Assembly: GCF_910591885.1 (NCBI RefSeq)
Contig: NC_063281.1
Span: forward strand, 12,011,200 to 12,075,199
DNA: 64,000 nucleotides
Direction of reading: 5' to 3'
Origin: Bombus terrestris
Lineage: Eukaryota; Arthropoda; Insecta; Hymenoptera; Apidae
Shown: in pieces, positions 1 through 13,776 of the stretch
How the letters are laid out: every line of letters begins with the position of its first letter
Numbering within the stretch: the first letter of the stretch is position 1
Made by a program: the position numbers and the translations under genes
The notes under the pieces: generated by a model
The model's input: only the letters and a program-made list of their open reading frames with translations
What the model was told of the DNA's origin: nothing
Database searches by the model: none

Positions 1-3000
1 TAATTAGATAACACAAAGTCGATACAGAAAATTCGTTGCATCCCGTAGACGAATACAGATAGAGCATATATTTGTACGAACATATGTCTCATTGTTCTCA
101 TTGAAGTGGATCGCACATATTTTTTTACAGATTATACTTTATATCATACTACGTACAAAGTATATAACATGTATATTCGTAAAAAGTTGGCATAAGTGTT
201 TGAATATTATCGTGAACCCCTATAGTTAGACTGTTGCACGGTTTCATACGGATTTCTTCTAGTTTAGTCTCCCAGTAGTCGACTAAAGGAGGATTCTCGC
301 TTTCCATAAGAATCGTTCGTCGCGCGAAAAGAATCCCTGACGTATGCAACAGGTATTGCACTCTTCCATTCTGAAAGCGATAACAACTGCTGAATCTTCA
401 GGCCGCGTCCCTGAGTGCCATCGTCGAGAAAGATTCGCGATTTTACCGGCTATCGTTATATAGTTCTGTATCGTTGCCACCTTTTAAATTACTGGTTCGA
501 CGTTAGCTGCAAACAAGATCAGATCTTTGTCGCTTTATATTTGCTGACTACGGAAGGAGAGAAGAAAACAACCAAGACGTGCTCTCCAAGCTCGTTCTGT
601 ATCTACCGACTACGCAGATCTGCACGAATCTCTCACGACGTTACTTTTGACCCTCGTCCAATGGGCGCCGGGTCATTGCTGTCACGAGCGTTTTATACAG
701 AACGAGGTATCTGCTATCATTATCTTGATTCGATTGAAAGATTTCGAAGGAGAGACATTTTGATGTCGTTGGTTCCTTTCCATAGAAGTAGAAGAAAAAT
801 TAGAGACGCTAGAGTATTCTTTGTTCTCCTCGAAGAGACCAAAAGTGAACGATTGGTCTAACATTCGCCATTCGAAGGTGAAGCTTTTTAATTTCTCCTT
901 CTTCGTCGATTCGTTCGTCTTCCGAACAGAATATACGACTACCACCCGCTGTCGTTAAAACTACACACATTGTAGGTAGCTACATGTTCACCGTAGACCG
1001 CGTACGTGGGTCTTATCCACCGTGTACGTAACTGTTGGTACGATAGCTGCTGGCTAGGCAGCGAGTCAGCGTATATAAAATAAACGGACCAACTCTTCTT
1101 GGCTTGAACAAGTTTGCTATTCGGAAGCCTGATTCAGCCGGATGCGACGAATATTCTCGTGTCCTTGAATATCCACTTCATTTTCTTAGCTTTTCGATCC
1201 AACATTCTGGACGTCGACGATTACTATTTGTTGGCGTGACGTGGAGACTGTACAGACAGTTTCCTGTCGTCGGATTAGGACCACGTGAAAAAATTCCACA
1301 CGTCTGACTGCATTACAAGTCGTAAGCGCACAAACGCGATTTCTTTGCAAGGGGTCAAGTTTGAACCGAAAGGAGAGCTGCCGGTGGTAACGTTAAAAAC
1401 ACTCGCGTTTCATTAGGTCGATCGGCGATGGATAATCGGTGACGATCAAGTTTCACTGTGGTGATTGGATTGGCATACTCCGATGCCAAATGCAGCTGCA
1501 TATGCATGACGCAATCTCGACTATCCACACTCGCAAGCCAATGCGCGATAGAGAATCGCGAGAAGAGGACATCCCTACAGGGGTTAACAGCGTCCAACGA
1601 GGAAAGTAATGGGGTGAGAAGAGCGAAAGAGAGAGAGAGAGAGAGAGAGAACGAGAGCGTGTGTACGTGAATGCACGGAGGAGCGAAGGAAGGCGAAAGA
1701 GAAAGCGACAAAGGGGTGCGAGAGGAAAGCAAACAACGTGAACGGCGCGAATAGCGTAAACGGGCCGCAGCATCGAACGCAGTGAGCAAAAGCAAGAGCA
1801 AGAGCAGGCGCAAAATCAAGAGCAACGACAGCAAAGGCAAACGAAGCGAGGGAGTGGAGGTTCGATTCCCACCGCGGTGTGTCATTACTCGTCATTATCC
1901 ACCTATCGAATCGCTCAGCAGTAACTATCTGACCGTTACTGTTACACAGCGTGCAGCGACCCAGCTCCCATGCCACGGGCCCGGCTTACTAGCAATCGAA
2001 ACGTCTCTCTGGTCTAGTCGTATCGTACGATCGAGAATAATCGCGGGAATTTATCGTCGACCAACTATAGCGCGCACCGAAGAAACGATAATTCGACGTT
2101 TCGAACGATACAACGATCCAACTGCTTTCGCGATCCTTTGACTGGAATCCTCGACCGAGAATATCCTAGTTGAGGGAAACGAGGGATAGACGTTTAGTAA
2201 ACGATAATAGAAGTTTTCTTAGGAATCGAGGAAAATTCGGGATTCGTTCACGAACGAGGTTCGCATGGTTGAAGAGCAGTTGAACGTAAGATCGAGCAAA
2301 GCGACTAAACCGTAGAGGTTTCCGGCCGGTGGTGCACACCCGGATGTTATTGGCAGGAGAGTGGAGCCATTAGTCGCGATGATGGATGCCTGACAGCAAC
2401 TCCTACCTCGGTCAGCCTCCTACCCCGCCGACGGCAGTTATAGTAAGTAATGGGTTTGCTCTCTACCCTGAGAAAGCCTTCGCGCGCCACCATTCTGCGC
2501 CAATCTCTTCTCCGTTGCTCTGCGTCCCTCTCCATTGCCGCGTCTGTGCGTGTCCCGCAATAACAACAAATCTTGCCTATATTAATTTCCTGACAGACAT
2601 TACTCTTTCCCCCTTGGCTGGCGGGGCAAAACCTTGCGAAAAGTTTCTCGATGAGAACCGTTCTGCGACCATTGCTAGAATAACAAACTACCGCAGCTGA
2701 TCCAAGTCGAACCGTATCTTTCTAAGTATATATACATTTTCATCCTGTCTTTTCAAAAATCTATAGTCCGTGTTACGCGGTGTTGGTACAACGTCTGCCT
2801 CGAGTAAGCAAGTAAGCAAGCCATCGTACTCGTCGCTTTCGTTTCGGGCGAAACGCTACAAGTACGATCTCCGCATATATAGGCCATACTGTAGCTGGAC
2901 GTATCCTAACCGATCGCCTAGGGCACCGGGGAAAGGGGAAACGCGCACGCGACCTTCCATTCTCTGGCTCGTTGCTGCCACCAACTAGTACGTACGCACG

Positions 3001-6000
3001 AGTCGCGAAACGCTTCTGATCTCCCTTTCCTTCCAAAGTACTTTGCACTTTGTCCCTCTTCGCGCCAATCAGTCCATCCACCCTCTCTTGCTTAACCGTA
3101 CGCACGCACGCACGCACGCACGCACAAACCACGCGCGCTCTCCTCGTTATCTCTCTTCTATGCGCGCTCTTCCACGCTCCGACCTCTACCTGTTCCCAGA
3201 TTCCCAACCTCATTCCCATTCTCGACCACGTCCCGATCTCCATCCCTGTTCCCCTTTCCGTGCCCCCGATCCCTCCGCCCTTCCCCATTCGCAACCCCAC
3301 CTCCCTTAAATCATTGATTGTTGCATTATCTGTTATTGGCAATGCAATTAACCCCTTACGGTAAAACAACGCTAACCCCCCCCCCCATTTTCCTCGTCCC
3401 TTCCCCGTCCACCATTCTCTCTCTCGCCATCACTTGGTCTCTTTCTCTCTACGTTTGCCAACATCCCTCCTCATCTACCTCCGCCTCTCTCTTGTCCCCC
3501 GCACTGTCCAGTTTCGCCTCGTACAACCACTGCAACTGCAACTACGAATGCGATCGTGATTGTAACCACGATTGGTTTCACTGCACATACAACGGATACT
3601 CCTTTGCTCTGATGCCCGTGTGCAGAAGTTAGTTCAAACGTAATCCTTTTTAGTTTAGTAGATCTTGCGTGAATCTTGAACGAACGAGGGGAAATAAATT
3701 GCCAGCTTGTCGATATTATATTACGAACACTATAACGACGGTCGTTATATTTCTTGGAAAAGTCTAGCAAATCTTACTTGGATTAGCATTTCACGGTAGA
3801 AGACTGGCGGTGGCGGCGGTAGCAAAAAAGTATCGCGAATACCAAAGCGACAGCAAGCAATTTGAAATTTAACACGCTTGGACCTGGTTAATTGGTATGT
3901 AAATGCTACGGTAAATAAAATGGGCCGTGCAAATACTTTTCGCGTGTGAAGGCCTCGCTGTACAAGAACCACAGCGATGTACGTCGGCTCGTAGTTATTT
4001 TTCGTAGTAGAACGGCGTGCTGCGTTCGGTATCATAAAAGCATCGTTACATCTTCCCAGTCACGAAAATGTATCGCGGCATAGCATGAACTGGTGGCTCA
4101 ATTACGAAACTAAAGGGGTGATACTCTTAAGAGTGGAGATATAATACATGACTAAACGCAACGTGGAAAAATCCGAAGAATTCTTGAAATCTCGTGTACG
4201 ACGAAAAGGTGTAAAGCAGCGGAATTAGAATGGAATAGAAATCGTAAAGATCGAACGTTTCGATTGGCACAACGCGTTCACCAACCCTCCCTTCTCCTGT
4301 CTCTGTCGCAGCAACGCGTTTCCGCCCTTTACCTTCGAGTTATAATTGCGAAATTTCACGCGTCCTGTACCAGTAACCACCTCGTTTCCCATTTCCCTAC
4401 GCCACGCATATTCTATCTCATGTGTTACATCGCGTTCACGATCAGGTGCAATTACGAGCAAGTTAATAATCGTTGCAATTAACGTGGTCGCATTGCAGGA
4501 ATACACCCGGTATACCGTAATCCATCGAAATCGATCGAAAAGTTTGCAGCTTCCATTCGACTCGACGCGATGCGACACGATGCGACGCGCTGTTCGATCT
4601 TCGGAAAGCGCTACACTCTCTGCGAACGGAGCTTCGGGGAACGATCGCGGTCAGAACGTAGAACGTAAGGGAAACCTGTGCAAAACCGTATTTAGCAGGA
4701 TAAAATCGTGGATCGTGCTTATCTCTGCAGCTAATACGTAAAACTTCCACTTCCATTTGGTGGTTAATTTTCGTTAATTTTCGATCGACGAAGTTCGATA
4801 AATATAAATAAAAAGGGAAATTAATTTCGTTGCACCGAATTTACGATCTAACGTTTCAAGCAAGATTTTTGCGTATTTGCGTATATTTCCCGATCATTGT
4901 TCGATGTTCACGCGACTCGACGTGGCTTCGCAGACTGTAAATGCCTAGAGAAATTATTTAGAAAACCATCGGACCTTATCTTTCGCTGCATGGTTCCAAG
5001 TAATTGATACAGTCTGGTTTCTTTTTGATAGCAACACGTATACCACCGAGGCGGTGTTTCGCTTTGAAAATAGACGCGAGAAAGACGAGAGAAGCTTGTT
5101 GGGAGAATTAGCGGCGTAGGGAGAAAGGCAAAGGATCCGCGAACAACCGGCTTAAGCCGCGTTGAATCATAACGAGGACTTATACCGAAAGCCTGCGACC
5201 AAAAGCCAAGGAGCTTCCTCCGTCTCTTCTTCGTCAACTCGTCCTCCTTACCATTTTCTACGCGTCTCACCGTCCGTCTCTGTTCGCGTTCCTTGCTTTT
5301 CCATTTCATGCCAACGCTGAAGCAACCCTCGAGCCACGTCCGACTACCTCGGGCATTTCAGAATCGTCCTGGATCGTTTCGGACGGTCCCGGATCGTTCT
5401 ACGGCGTCTCCTTCGTTAACTTTTTACCTTTTAACCTTTTCCCTTCGCTCTCTGCCGGCCACTCGACGAAAACATTCCCCCGTGTCAACGAGAATTTCTT
5501 CTCTTCGCCGTTGAACTTGAATTTTTCGCGAATTAATCAGAAACAGACGGAAATTAACGTTCGCTGGGATAAGCAAAATTTTGCAAGTTGTCCGTAAAAC
5601 TTAGACGCAAGTTGAAAGCTTCGATACTGGAAAATCGTAGATATACTTCGATGTAAGAATATGGAAATAAGATATACGTTGGATATATCGTTAGAAGAAA
5701 TATAGAAAGTGGGTAACCAGGTAGCCGGTTGCCCACCTTAAAGTTGAAAGAGGAACAACAAGACGAAGAAGAAAGAAAAGAGCAACAAAGATATCTACGA
5801 TCGAAATTGGATACAATTGGCCGAGTATACGTTAGGATATATATTCGATGCAAGTATCGGGGCATACCGCCGTATCGGCGAACCTCTACGTTCGTTTTAA
5901 TGCGCGCCTAGATAATTGGCTGGAAGCTGTTAGCTAGTTCCATTAGGAAACATCTTATTGGCCTTAAGGCGCTTATTACTACTCTTAATTGCGCGAACGC

Positions 6001-8700
6001 GCGCTTTTACTCTTATTAACTGTCGTCGACGACTATACCCTAATAGGATGGCGTTATTACCCGGATAATGCGTTTTCACGCACGTCTTTTTCATAGTTTC
6101 TTATCTTTTTCCCGGGGCATTTCGCTTCGGCTGGAAAAGGAAACGCGGAGAAACGCGGAAGGATAGAAAGATGCGCGAGTTGACGAAAAAACTAAGGTAA
6201 CACACTGTCGTTACACTGCGCGAAACATGCAACGACTAAAAGAAGAAGAGCCAGGACGAATCGACTAGAACGGACGTAGGAAAGATCCAGACTGGTTTCA
6301 GCTTCGACGTGCATTGTATGTACCGAGGGGTATCCATTAGGGACAGAAGTATTCGCGCGCGAGATATATCGACGTCGCCCTGGAGGATTTATCGTGACAG
6401 CGGCGCTTGAAGGGATTGTAAATCCCCGTTTGAGGATCGCTGATACCAAGTTTTATGTGGGACATTAGTTGGGTGGGGCGTGGTTGAATGGTGCGGAGTC
6501 GAGAATAGCGCTGGAAAGACGAGAGGAGACACGAGGAGAAAGAATAGGAGAGAAAGAAACAGAGATCAAGAGGGGTGGTGGGAACGCAGGCAAGTAAGAA
6601 ACGCCGCGAGTAAGTGTGTGCGAGGAAGAAAGAGAGAGAGAAGGAGAAAGAGAAAGAGAAAGGGGAACTGCTTGGGCGCAATAAATTAGCCCGAAATGAA
6701 AGACAAATCGCCTCGGAGCTGTCCGCCCGTTCGCCCAACGTGATAGAAGTGCGCGGACCTAGCTGATGCCGACTGCTACTGCCTCCTCTTTTCCACCTTC
6801 CATCTTTCTACCACCCCCTTCTCTGTACTTCTTTCCTTCCTCGCCACCCCTTTCACCGTCTCTGCCTCTCTCGCTCTCACCGTCTTCTTTCTCCTCTTTG
6901 CCTCGGTATTCTCGGTAGACCAATCCTCAGGGTGACTGAGAAAGAGACTGAGAATGTCGGTTCTTCCGACTTTTTCTCTAGTTCGTTCGGTTTCGCGTGT
7001 CACCGACCACCTTGACGGACGGCTGTCGATACGCAAGGGACCACCGCTATCCTTCTCGCCCATCCACCTACTAACTTTGTCCACACGTCCTCAGAATTTT
7101 CCCCCTCCTCGCTTAACGTTCCACGATAGACGCTCGTCTCTGACCGATCCGATTACCTTCGATCGGTCTAAATCACGACGAAACTTAATAACCGGCGTGT
7201 CGAGCGTTACAATTGACAAAGCTGCGATTCCTACGAAAATTACGAAAATTCACGGGATACTACGAGATTCCTGTGATATTAGTTCGCCGAATGCTTCGAA
7301 TTTCATTTCGCACCGCACGTACTTTTCGTTCGTTTATGGTTTATCGAGTCGCGTGTTATACCGATCCATGTGAAACACGACAGACACGTCACAGATACGA
7401 ATTTTCGACGTAAACGAGATACTGTAATTTTCCAAAAAGCTCTCCCTCCCCTTTTGTTACATCGGGCAAGGGTTGTCCAGAAAATAATTCATAGAGCAAT
7501 CGCGGCAACAGCAGCAACACCGGCACCAGTACCACCAGCAACGCTAGCAGGACGAGCACACTGTTGCCGAGTGTCTGCGGCGAAATGAACGTTTTAATTC
7601 CCCTCCATAAAAGCCAACGACAAATCAAACGACTTTGACATGATTAACTGGCGGGCATAAATATCGGTATCAATGCACGTGCACGTGCAATGACGCGTCG
7701 CGCCATGCCCCTCTTTCTTCCTCTTTTACCCACTATCTACCTATCCATCTATTCATCCATCTTTTCATCTATTCATTCGTCTGTTTGCGCACCCATTTAT
7801 TTATTTGTTAAACTATTTATTTATACAGCTATCTAATAAGCTTGTTATAATATATCATCTTTCGCCATTACCTTTTCACCGATTTCCTTATTAGTACGAT
7901 ACGTAAATATGTACAGCAGTACGTATTTTCTAAAACACGTACCATCTTAAATCCGATCCTCTTGTTTATTCCTACCTAATTATTTACAAGTTTCCATTTT
8001 CTTTAAGTATCGATCCAACGATCGATCGATCGTAATCGATCGATTTTAAAACACCTTTCGAACGAAACGCTTCCTCCGTATAAAATACGAGTATCGTCCG
8101 AAACAACTGCCGCTATACTTCCTTCGCGAATCTCATACAGTCAAATGAAACAAAGTTCTGAGTAATCAAAGAACAAATACATTTTCTGTACGTAGAAATT
8201 TCATAAAAAGAAGTCGTCTAAAAGCGTCACGATAGCGAAGAATAGAAGCTAGAGTTTCGTAGCGCGATAGCTCACATTACAGATCCGATTAATATTCACT
8301 ACTTTGCTCCAGAGATATCAGCGTGCATCGTAAATGCCTTCCAATTCGATTGTCCCTTCGCAAACATCGCGTAAAGGTGGAGAATTTCAGGAATCCTTGG
8401 AAAGTTGAAAAACTTCCCGCTTGGTATATGTAAGAAACTGGGTTACGGCAACAGGTGGGTACTAAAGTAAATATACGCACATTACGTCTACTCCTTAGGA
8501 CCGGGAAAGGATCATTACGTATTTGAATTTTCCTACGATTAACTGTCACGTTCTCGTAGCTTTCGCCGTTGCGTGCATCGCTCACGCTTAAACCATCAAA
8601 CGGATACAATTTTCGCCCGGTCTATACGTTACGAATTCGATGCACCCGAATCTCCGAAAAGATTCACACATCACGCGTCCATGCGTGACTCATACTTTTT
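1..8700. other. intergenic or long-intron DNA, no supported gene
   Basis: I see no ORF here with recognisable protein features. Many 60-200 codon frames are open on both strands, but they coincide with low-complexity pyrimidine or CpG-rich DNA and look like chance. Visible contents are a GA run near 1627-1650, an ACGC run near 3102-3124, a C run near 3377-3386, a TATA-like box at 1072-1079 on the plus strand, and two adjacent CACGTG E-boxes at 7676-7687. Two short ATG frames (2265-2285 and 2386-2442) end exactly at consensus splice donors and are treated as weak exon candidates. The region could be upstream DNA or an intron of a gene that lies outside the window. Confidence 0.5.
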
Positions 8701-10373
8701 CAACACGAATACGAGTCGAGAACCAATCGTATCGACGACTTTCGAGTAAATCTACGTGTAAAAAATCTTCGGATAAATTGTGCTCGCGTATGATATGAAC
8801 GCGTCGAATGATGTCGTTTTCATATTTATCGAAGATTCGTGGATGTACAAATTTAGTCGAAAAAATAAATCTTTAGAATTACGTTTTCAAACGATGTCGT
8901 TAACAAACCACTAGGGAGCACGTACAAGTTCGAAGGTAAACAACAAGACGTCTCCGCACCTGCGTACGCCATTAAACTGTACCATTAACTATTAACGTAG
9001 ACATTTATCGCGCGTAATATATTCGACGGATTGTAATAGCTCAGAAATGATTCCATCTTCCTTCTTTCTTACTCATTTCCGACCGTATTTTTTAAATATA
9101 TCCGTACAATTCCTTTTCTATGAGTCTAACTTGAAGTAACAAATAAGCGATTAATTAAAGTTATATTTAAAATTCTATCGAAATATAAGTATAACTATTT
9201 CTATATAACAAATGGAAATTGTGTTACAAACATAGATAATTATAGTGTATGTGATTTCAATTATTGAACCAGATGCTGATCAGGTAGAACAAAATTGCAA
9301 AATATCTAATGTCAATAAGGGATAATTCCATAGTCGATAATTTGCTCTACGGCTCCCGTTGTTACCGACTCTTAGTATACTGACTTCGTTCTAAAATCAC
9401 TGATGAATTGGTTTACCCAACGCGACCATTTGAAATTTTATCCATTATTGGCAACCAATATTATCATAGACAAAAGCTTACTGTTATTTCCTATGTTACC
9501 AACATAAAATGATAATAACACAGGTGAACACACCAAATACTGATCTTACCGATAGCATAGCGCGCGCGGTCAGAAAAATTAAAATAACGCATTGAAGAGA
9601 AAACTGTATTAGAAGATAACGAAGTAAAGAAAAGAAGGAACATATCCTTTTTCATATTTTTCTTCTCTTTACTATCGAACGGTTATTTATGAAAATATTG
9701 CTTTTTCAAGATTACAAACTAATTATTATTCATTTACCACAGAGAAAAAGATATATCGTATAATATAAATAGAATATGTAGTTAATATGTAGTGACATAC
9801 ACGATACACGATGAAGCGAACAATGCATACTGATAATGAAACACAAAAAGGAAAATCCTAAGCCATTGACTATTGTAGGCAAATCTCAACATTTCTGAAA
9901 AAAATGTTTAATGGCTTCGTAAAGATATTATTGCTAGTAGAGTCAGAATTTCCTGAGTAAAAAAAAAAATAAACGTAGAAATATATAAGTAAATAACCAC
10001 ATAGAAAATAAAGCATAAATATACAAAGTATAAAACATAAAAGTAAAGGTAAAAGGAAATTCTAACTCGGTATAGGGATGTAGTATGCAATAATCGTGTA
10101 CGATTTTCTTTTTTTTCGGTCGGAATAAAAATTGGTTCGTTCTATCCGCGTACAACGCAGACATATGAGTGATTCGTAAATATCATCTGCCTAACTGAAT
10201 ATACGCCATTTATTTTGTGTTAATAAAACATGGCGCGCTTTTCTTGTCCGTTAAACATAAGTGCGCAATACGACAAAAATGCGATGCGCAGAACGTGTTC
10301 AAACCTGTCTGTGATAGCTATCCTTCTCGAATATAACAAAAACTATTAAAAACTACTGAAAAATTAAAGAAAA
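8701..10373. other. AT-rich intergenic DNA, no supported gene
   Basis: Base composition becomes clearly AT-richer than in the first 8.7 kb. ORFs near 9908-10164 on the minus strand are hydrophobic by composition (Phe/Tyr/Ile runs) and have no family features. I see no gene, RNA or clear mobile element. Confidence 0.45.
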
Positions 10374-10903
10374 TCAAACGTTACCAAATCTGCATGAAAA
10401 GTTTTCGGATTCACCGTCGAACATCGCAGTGTCCTTTTGAATTTCGTGATATGCCTCTAATGCTTCGAAGTTTCCCTCGCAATGAAGCAATGATCTGCAC
10501 AAATAAAAATCAAAACGTTAAAATAAATGTATACAAAGAATAGATTATTTGAAAATGAAACAATTATCGATTAAATTGCATCTCGAAAAATCATTTACCG
10601 GTAAATGGAGTAACCAAAAAGACAATCAAAGAAAAGAAGATAATCAAATAATAGATTATAACGTAATATTGAATAGAAACGTACATTAATTAAACGTCGT
10701 AACTTGAGCAGTGAATTTCAAATGGTAGGGAAAAAGGGGTGACGTCAAACCATGTGAGTACGTACTATAGAGGTCGCGAAATGCGGAGAATCGGAATCAT
10801 TTAGTTGTTGAATTTCGTGGCGGTAGTGTGTAATAAATTGTGACAGGTCAGTAACGTATTGTAACCTATCAGTGACGTTTTTTCGATGACATCGCCTTTG
10901 CAT
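10374..10903 (-). CDS. candidate small multi-exon gene, unrecognised
   Basis: Two minus-strand segments read like protein. The first is 10903-10766: an ATG start, 46 codons (MQRRCHRKNV, later DRLQYVTDLSQFITHYRHEI) and then a GTACGT donor. The second is 10494-10374: preceded by a T-rich tract and GTGCAG, with 39 codons including LLHCEGNFEALEAYHEIQK and ending FGNV-stop. A middle exon at about 10717-10613, ending at a GTAAAT donor, would make the phases agree, but it is AT-rich and hydrophobic and could be intron. The last exon could also splice at 10385 into further exons near 10230-10310, where two frames are open. I do not recognise the product. The upstream end faces SNRNP48, so a shared bidirectional promoter is possible. 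It may be chance or a decayed gene. Confidence 0.25.
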
Positions 10904-11650
10904 TAATCTTACTACCGTTTATATTGTATTATTAACATTATATAGTTATTACATATGTATTTATCTAAAATTTCATGAACATTAAGATAACGAAATTAAA
11001 TACGTATGTAGTTCTCTAAAATCTTTCTCGTTAATATTTCTTCAATCGTCCGTTTCATTGTTAATATTACCGGTAGCTCGTGTTGTAGTTTCTGTAATAG
11101 AATTTAAGCTTGATTATTGTTTCATCTTAATATATTTGCTTTTATTTTATACATTTTTTATTATTTTCAATTTCCGTTTTTACACATTATTGGTTGATTG
11201 CAAAGATGACATACGAATAGTAAGAGTTATATGTAAATAAGGAGTGCTTAATAAATGATTTTTTCATAGTTACTGGCTTTATAACTTTCGACGATTGAAT
11301 TGAATATATTTCTTATGTTGGTCGCAGCAAATTACAATAAGAAATATTTTAATTTTTTGAAAATCGATATTTCAGATAATTCCTACACTCACCGCTCTAA
11401 ATCGTAGATAGCATAATCTTGTGACACAAAATCCTATAAGGTGCCATATCTATTTCATACTTCGTCTATGATGATTTATCTTATATATTGTTCGTCATCT
11501 AATTTTATGATTCTTACAGATGTCTCTATAATCGTATTCGCGAGGACGAGTTTTCCCAAACTAAAATATAACCTCACGCTGAAATAAAACATTGGAAAAT
11601 CATTAAATATTGTTTCTGTTGTACAAAGCTATTTTTAACAATAAATAAAA
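10904..11650. other. AT-rich upstream region of SNRNP48
   Basis: No convincing coding exon. On the minus strand a short open stretch near 11404-11441 ends at a GTGAGT donor (intron side at about 11391). That would suit an untranslated first exon of the candidate minus-strand gene, but this is inference. SNRNP48 begins immediately downstream, so its promoter should lie here. Confidence 0.3.
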
Positions 11651-13221
11651 ATGCTAAATTCTTCTATGAATGACCGTGAAAGTCAATGCCAAAGTTTGGA
11701 TGACTTCACTAAGAAAATACACCAAGAAATTGTTGAAACCATTTCTACGTTAAATTGGACCATAGAAAGTATAGAAACCGACGTAAGTATATTAGAGGTA
11801 ATATCTCATCAACAATTAAACAAACAAAACTCTTTATTATGTATTCTTTTAGAATGATAATATGCTGGTTTGTCCGTACGATTCATCTCATCAAGTTAGT
11901 AAAAAGATGTTATATCAACACCTGGAATGCTGTCAGTTGAAACATGAAGGTTACGATGAATTTGATATTCCACTGCCTGAATCATGTTTACCATTAAACT
12001 CATATTCCTCAATAAAATTAGGTATGTATTAAGCTTCATTGAAAATTCAATTTCAATTTTGATAATAGGATTTATGGTAAACCTTGATTTAATTGTAGAT
12101 TCACAAATGCAAAACAGCATTTTACAAAAAGCAAAGGAGAAGGATTCAACTTTGAAAATTGGTTAGTATAATGCACATAAAATTTCAATGCTGAAATTTC
12201 TACAAGTTTTAAATCGGTCCATTTTTTGCAGCAAGTTATGAATGTTCTACTTGGCACAAGCTCTATATATCCTTTTTCATGTTCTTTGTCATATATTTAA
12301 ATAATATTAAATATCTACCTCATATTTCCTTATTTAGTTTATTTTCTAAGTATGTAGCTTTTTTCAAAACATGAATTCTTAACACTGATAATAGGTTTGG
12401 GTGAACGATTAATTCCAAGAACGTCCAACAGAATCTTCACAGATTTTACTTGTGATGAAAGGAAAATTTTATATGATTATGTTATATCAAATACAGTGAA
12501 GCCTGACATTGGACATGATATTACAGATATTCAGAAATTGTAAGTTGGTACAAATAAAGTTTACTTTTTAGGCCTTACATATGCAATATCTTGTAATATC
12601 CTTTAACATTGTTTCAGGAAAAGCCAAGATAAAGAAGATAAGAAATTATCCTTTTTGGAGTTGCTTATACAAGAACGTAATTTAAAAAGACGACGGGCTA
12701 AGCACAGAGGTGTGCATACAAATAAAAAGTCTCACATAGAAGTTCTCAGGGAAGTTATACAACAGCAAATGGAGTTATATATAGATTATATAACAGAAGC
12801 ACATGCAACTAATCGCGATACGAATACTACTACCGAAATTCAAAGTTCCAGTAATAGTCTTAGCGATACGATTGATGAATTTCCATTAAAATGCAACGAC
12901 GTCTTTATAGAAAATACGCAGAATCATCGCGGACATTCCAGTTCTCAGTATAATAAGAAATATGAATACTTTGAGAAACAATATACTACTTGTCCAAAAG
13001 ATTCAAAACAAAGAGAAAGTTCACGAATTACAACTGAATCAAGGAAAGCGCAAAAGCTTCATAAACATAAGAGATCTCATTCGAGGGAACGTGATCATGA
13101 TAGAAAAAGCAAACATGGTTCTACACGAACGCATCATAAGAAATCTCATAAGAGTGATAAGTCATTTGATAGCAACACCTCCAAACGAAGTAACGATCGC
13201 CGAGAAAAATTAATATTATAA
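11651..13221 (+). CDS. SNRNP48: U11/U12 snRNP 48 kDa protein (SNRNP48)
   Basis: Predicted 370-residue component of the minor (U12-type) spliceosome, where the U11-48K protein contacts the U12-type 5' splice site. Exons are 11651-11782, 11853-12021, 12099-12161, 12395-12539 and 12618-13221; phases close exactly. The diagnostic feature is a CHHC zinc finger at residues about 51-71 (C-x5-H-x9-H-x3-C, beginning CPYDSSH and ending HLECC). Downstream the sequence keeps the family region around RNLKRRRAKHRGVHTNKKSH (early in the last exon) and ends in a long His/Lys/Arg/Ser-rich tail typical of splicing factors. The human protein is about 339 residues, so the length fits. The start is the first ATG of an exon ending at GTAAGT. 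It lies 555 bp upstream of fused in the same direction. Its own four introns have U2-type donors. Confidence 0.88.
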
Positions 13222-13776
13222 CTGTTAAATTTGTATCGTTATTGATATTAAAGGATTTTCTGTATAAATAATGATACAAACCCTAACTCTAAGGGTTACA
13301 TCTTTTCCTATTCCATGAAATTAGAAAAAGAATATATATAGTAAAACCTATCGTTTTAATTATTACTTCATTAACAAAAGATTATTAATCTGTTAACCTA
13401 ACTAGTTATTATTTAGTGACAGAATGTTTCTTACACTAATAAATTGCTTTATTTGTGCTTAGAAAATGTCTGAATTTTCAATTGTTGGTTATGTTCAGCC
13501 ATGGTGTATTTTGTTCCATAGTATATGGCGTGTAATATATTATGTGTTACACTTGACTGTAGGTATAGATATAGTTCATTACACGTTGCCAAACGAGTGC
13601 CTTGTTATATCCAAGTACGTATAATAGGTATCATATTATGTTTTATACTTTTTATTTATAAAACTATTAATCTGTCTTTTCGTATTTATATTATTCATGT
13701 TTCGTATGTACATACATATATATATATGTATATATATATACAGACGCGCACGCTCGCACGTGTATCCAATAAGATT
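13222..13776. other. spacer between SNRNP48 and fused
   Basis: This holds the SNRNP48 3' UTR and the fused 5' region. An alternating TA/CATA tract lies at about 13707-13741, just before the fused start codon. No other gene is visible. Confidence 0.6.

Noticed and set aside
1858..1875. T-loop-like GGTTCGATTCCCACC as a possible tRNA
   Set aside because: The preceding 70 bases do not form acceptor, D or anticodon arms.
7389..7628. 79-residue minus-strand frame with a Leu/Val-rich membrane-like stretch
   Set aside because: The hydrophobic run is a CTG/GTG trinucleotide-biased tract, with an Ala/Pro-rich frame on the other strand. There is no family match that I recognise and no clear gene structure.
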